A DNA stretch of 64,000 bases from Sedimenticola hydrogenitrophicus (lineage in GTDB: Bacteria; Pseudomonadota; Gammaproteobacteria; Chromatiales; Chromatiaceae), in NCBI RefSeq assembly GCF_029017505.1, contig NZ_JAQGEI010000008.1, positions 1 to 64,000 on the forward strand, read 5' to 3'. Below, piece by piece: positions 63,872 to 64,000 of the stretch (positions are counted from its first letter, which is position 1; every line of letters starts with the position of its first letter). The position numbers were made by a program, and so were the translations under genes. The notes under the pieces were generated by a model. The model ran no database searches. It was given only the letters and a program-made list of their open reading frames with translations, and was not told the DNA's origin.

Positions 63872-64000
63872 ATGGCAAATCTGAATGTACTGGTTGTCGA
63901 TGACGAGACCGCTATCCGGCAGGTGCTGGCTTCCCAGATCAAGAAGGCTGGGCACCAGGTCTCCCATGTGGGTGATGGTAATGCCGCGCTGGAACGGCTC
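63872..64000 (+). CDS. Response regulator, 5' end only
   Basis: Only the first 43 residues are in the window: LNVLVVDDETAIRQVLASQI..., a CheY-like receiver with the acidic pair DD. The rest runs off the edge, so the output domain is unknown. Given the NtrB-like kinase and the sigma-54 promoters, an NtrC-family sigma-54 activator is expected. Confidence 0.8.
   Translation, partial: MANLNVLVVDDETAIRQVLASQIKKAGHQVSHVGDGNAALERL

Overview
The window is about 60% GC and densely coded. It reads as chromosome of a gammaproteobacterium: topoisomerase IV genes parE/parC, lptFG, pepA-holC, ispA-xseB and ybiT all look gammaproteobacterial. An uptake NiFe hydrogenase plus a very large c-type cytochrome locus suggests a respiratory or chemolithotrophic sediment or sulfur-cycle type. 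That lifestyle and any finer taxonomy are inference. No tRNA, rRNA, CRISPR array or transposase gene was seen.

Layout. (1) 0.2-7.6 kb: a minus-strand polyamine/GABA block (ABC ATPase, binding protein, two permeases, GabD, GabT) with a divergent HTH-cupin regulator. (2) 8.5-16.2 kb: mixed genes, namely a cytochrome c'-like protein next to a CsoR-type copper sensor with its operator, a Gly-rich secreted protein, a Sel1 lipoprotein, ybiT, an MgtC-family membrane protein and folE2. (3) 16.7-23.8 kb: an uptake hydrogenase operon hyaABCDEF-hupI-hybE. The small subunit carries the extra cysteines of oxygen-tolerant enzymes, and a sigma-54 type promoter precedes it. (4) 24-39.6 kb: housekeeping genes. 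(5) 40-64 kb: nine c-type cytochrome genes with 34 CXXCH motifs (plus one CX3CH), an outer-membrane beta-barrel with its own parvulin isomerase, two beta-propeller lipoproteins, two paralogous helical periplasmic proteins of unknown function, a System II (CcsBA) maturation set, a divergent heme-copper-oxidase-like membrane protein, and a membrane histidine kinase with a response regulator that runs off the window edge.

The most interesting system is region 5. From 46.8 kb to the end, genes overlap or nearly touch and appear to form one long operon. I infer a trans-outer-membrane electron conduit of the porin-cytochrome kind, with built-in cytochrome maturation and its own two-component control. 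I do not recognise it as a named system. Four sites matching GG-N10-GC and all ending TTGCAAT precede the hydrogenase, the tetraheme cytochrome gene and, back to back, the NrfJ-like/diheme pair. This ties hydrogen uptake and the cytochrome locus to sigma-54 control.

Intergenic spaces are full of short palindromic repeats of at least seven families, several with target duplications or nested in one another. One sits inside the hydrogenase operon and one MITE-like copy abuts a stop codon.
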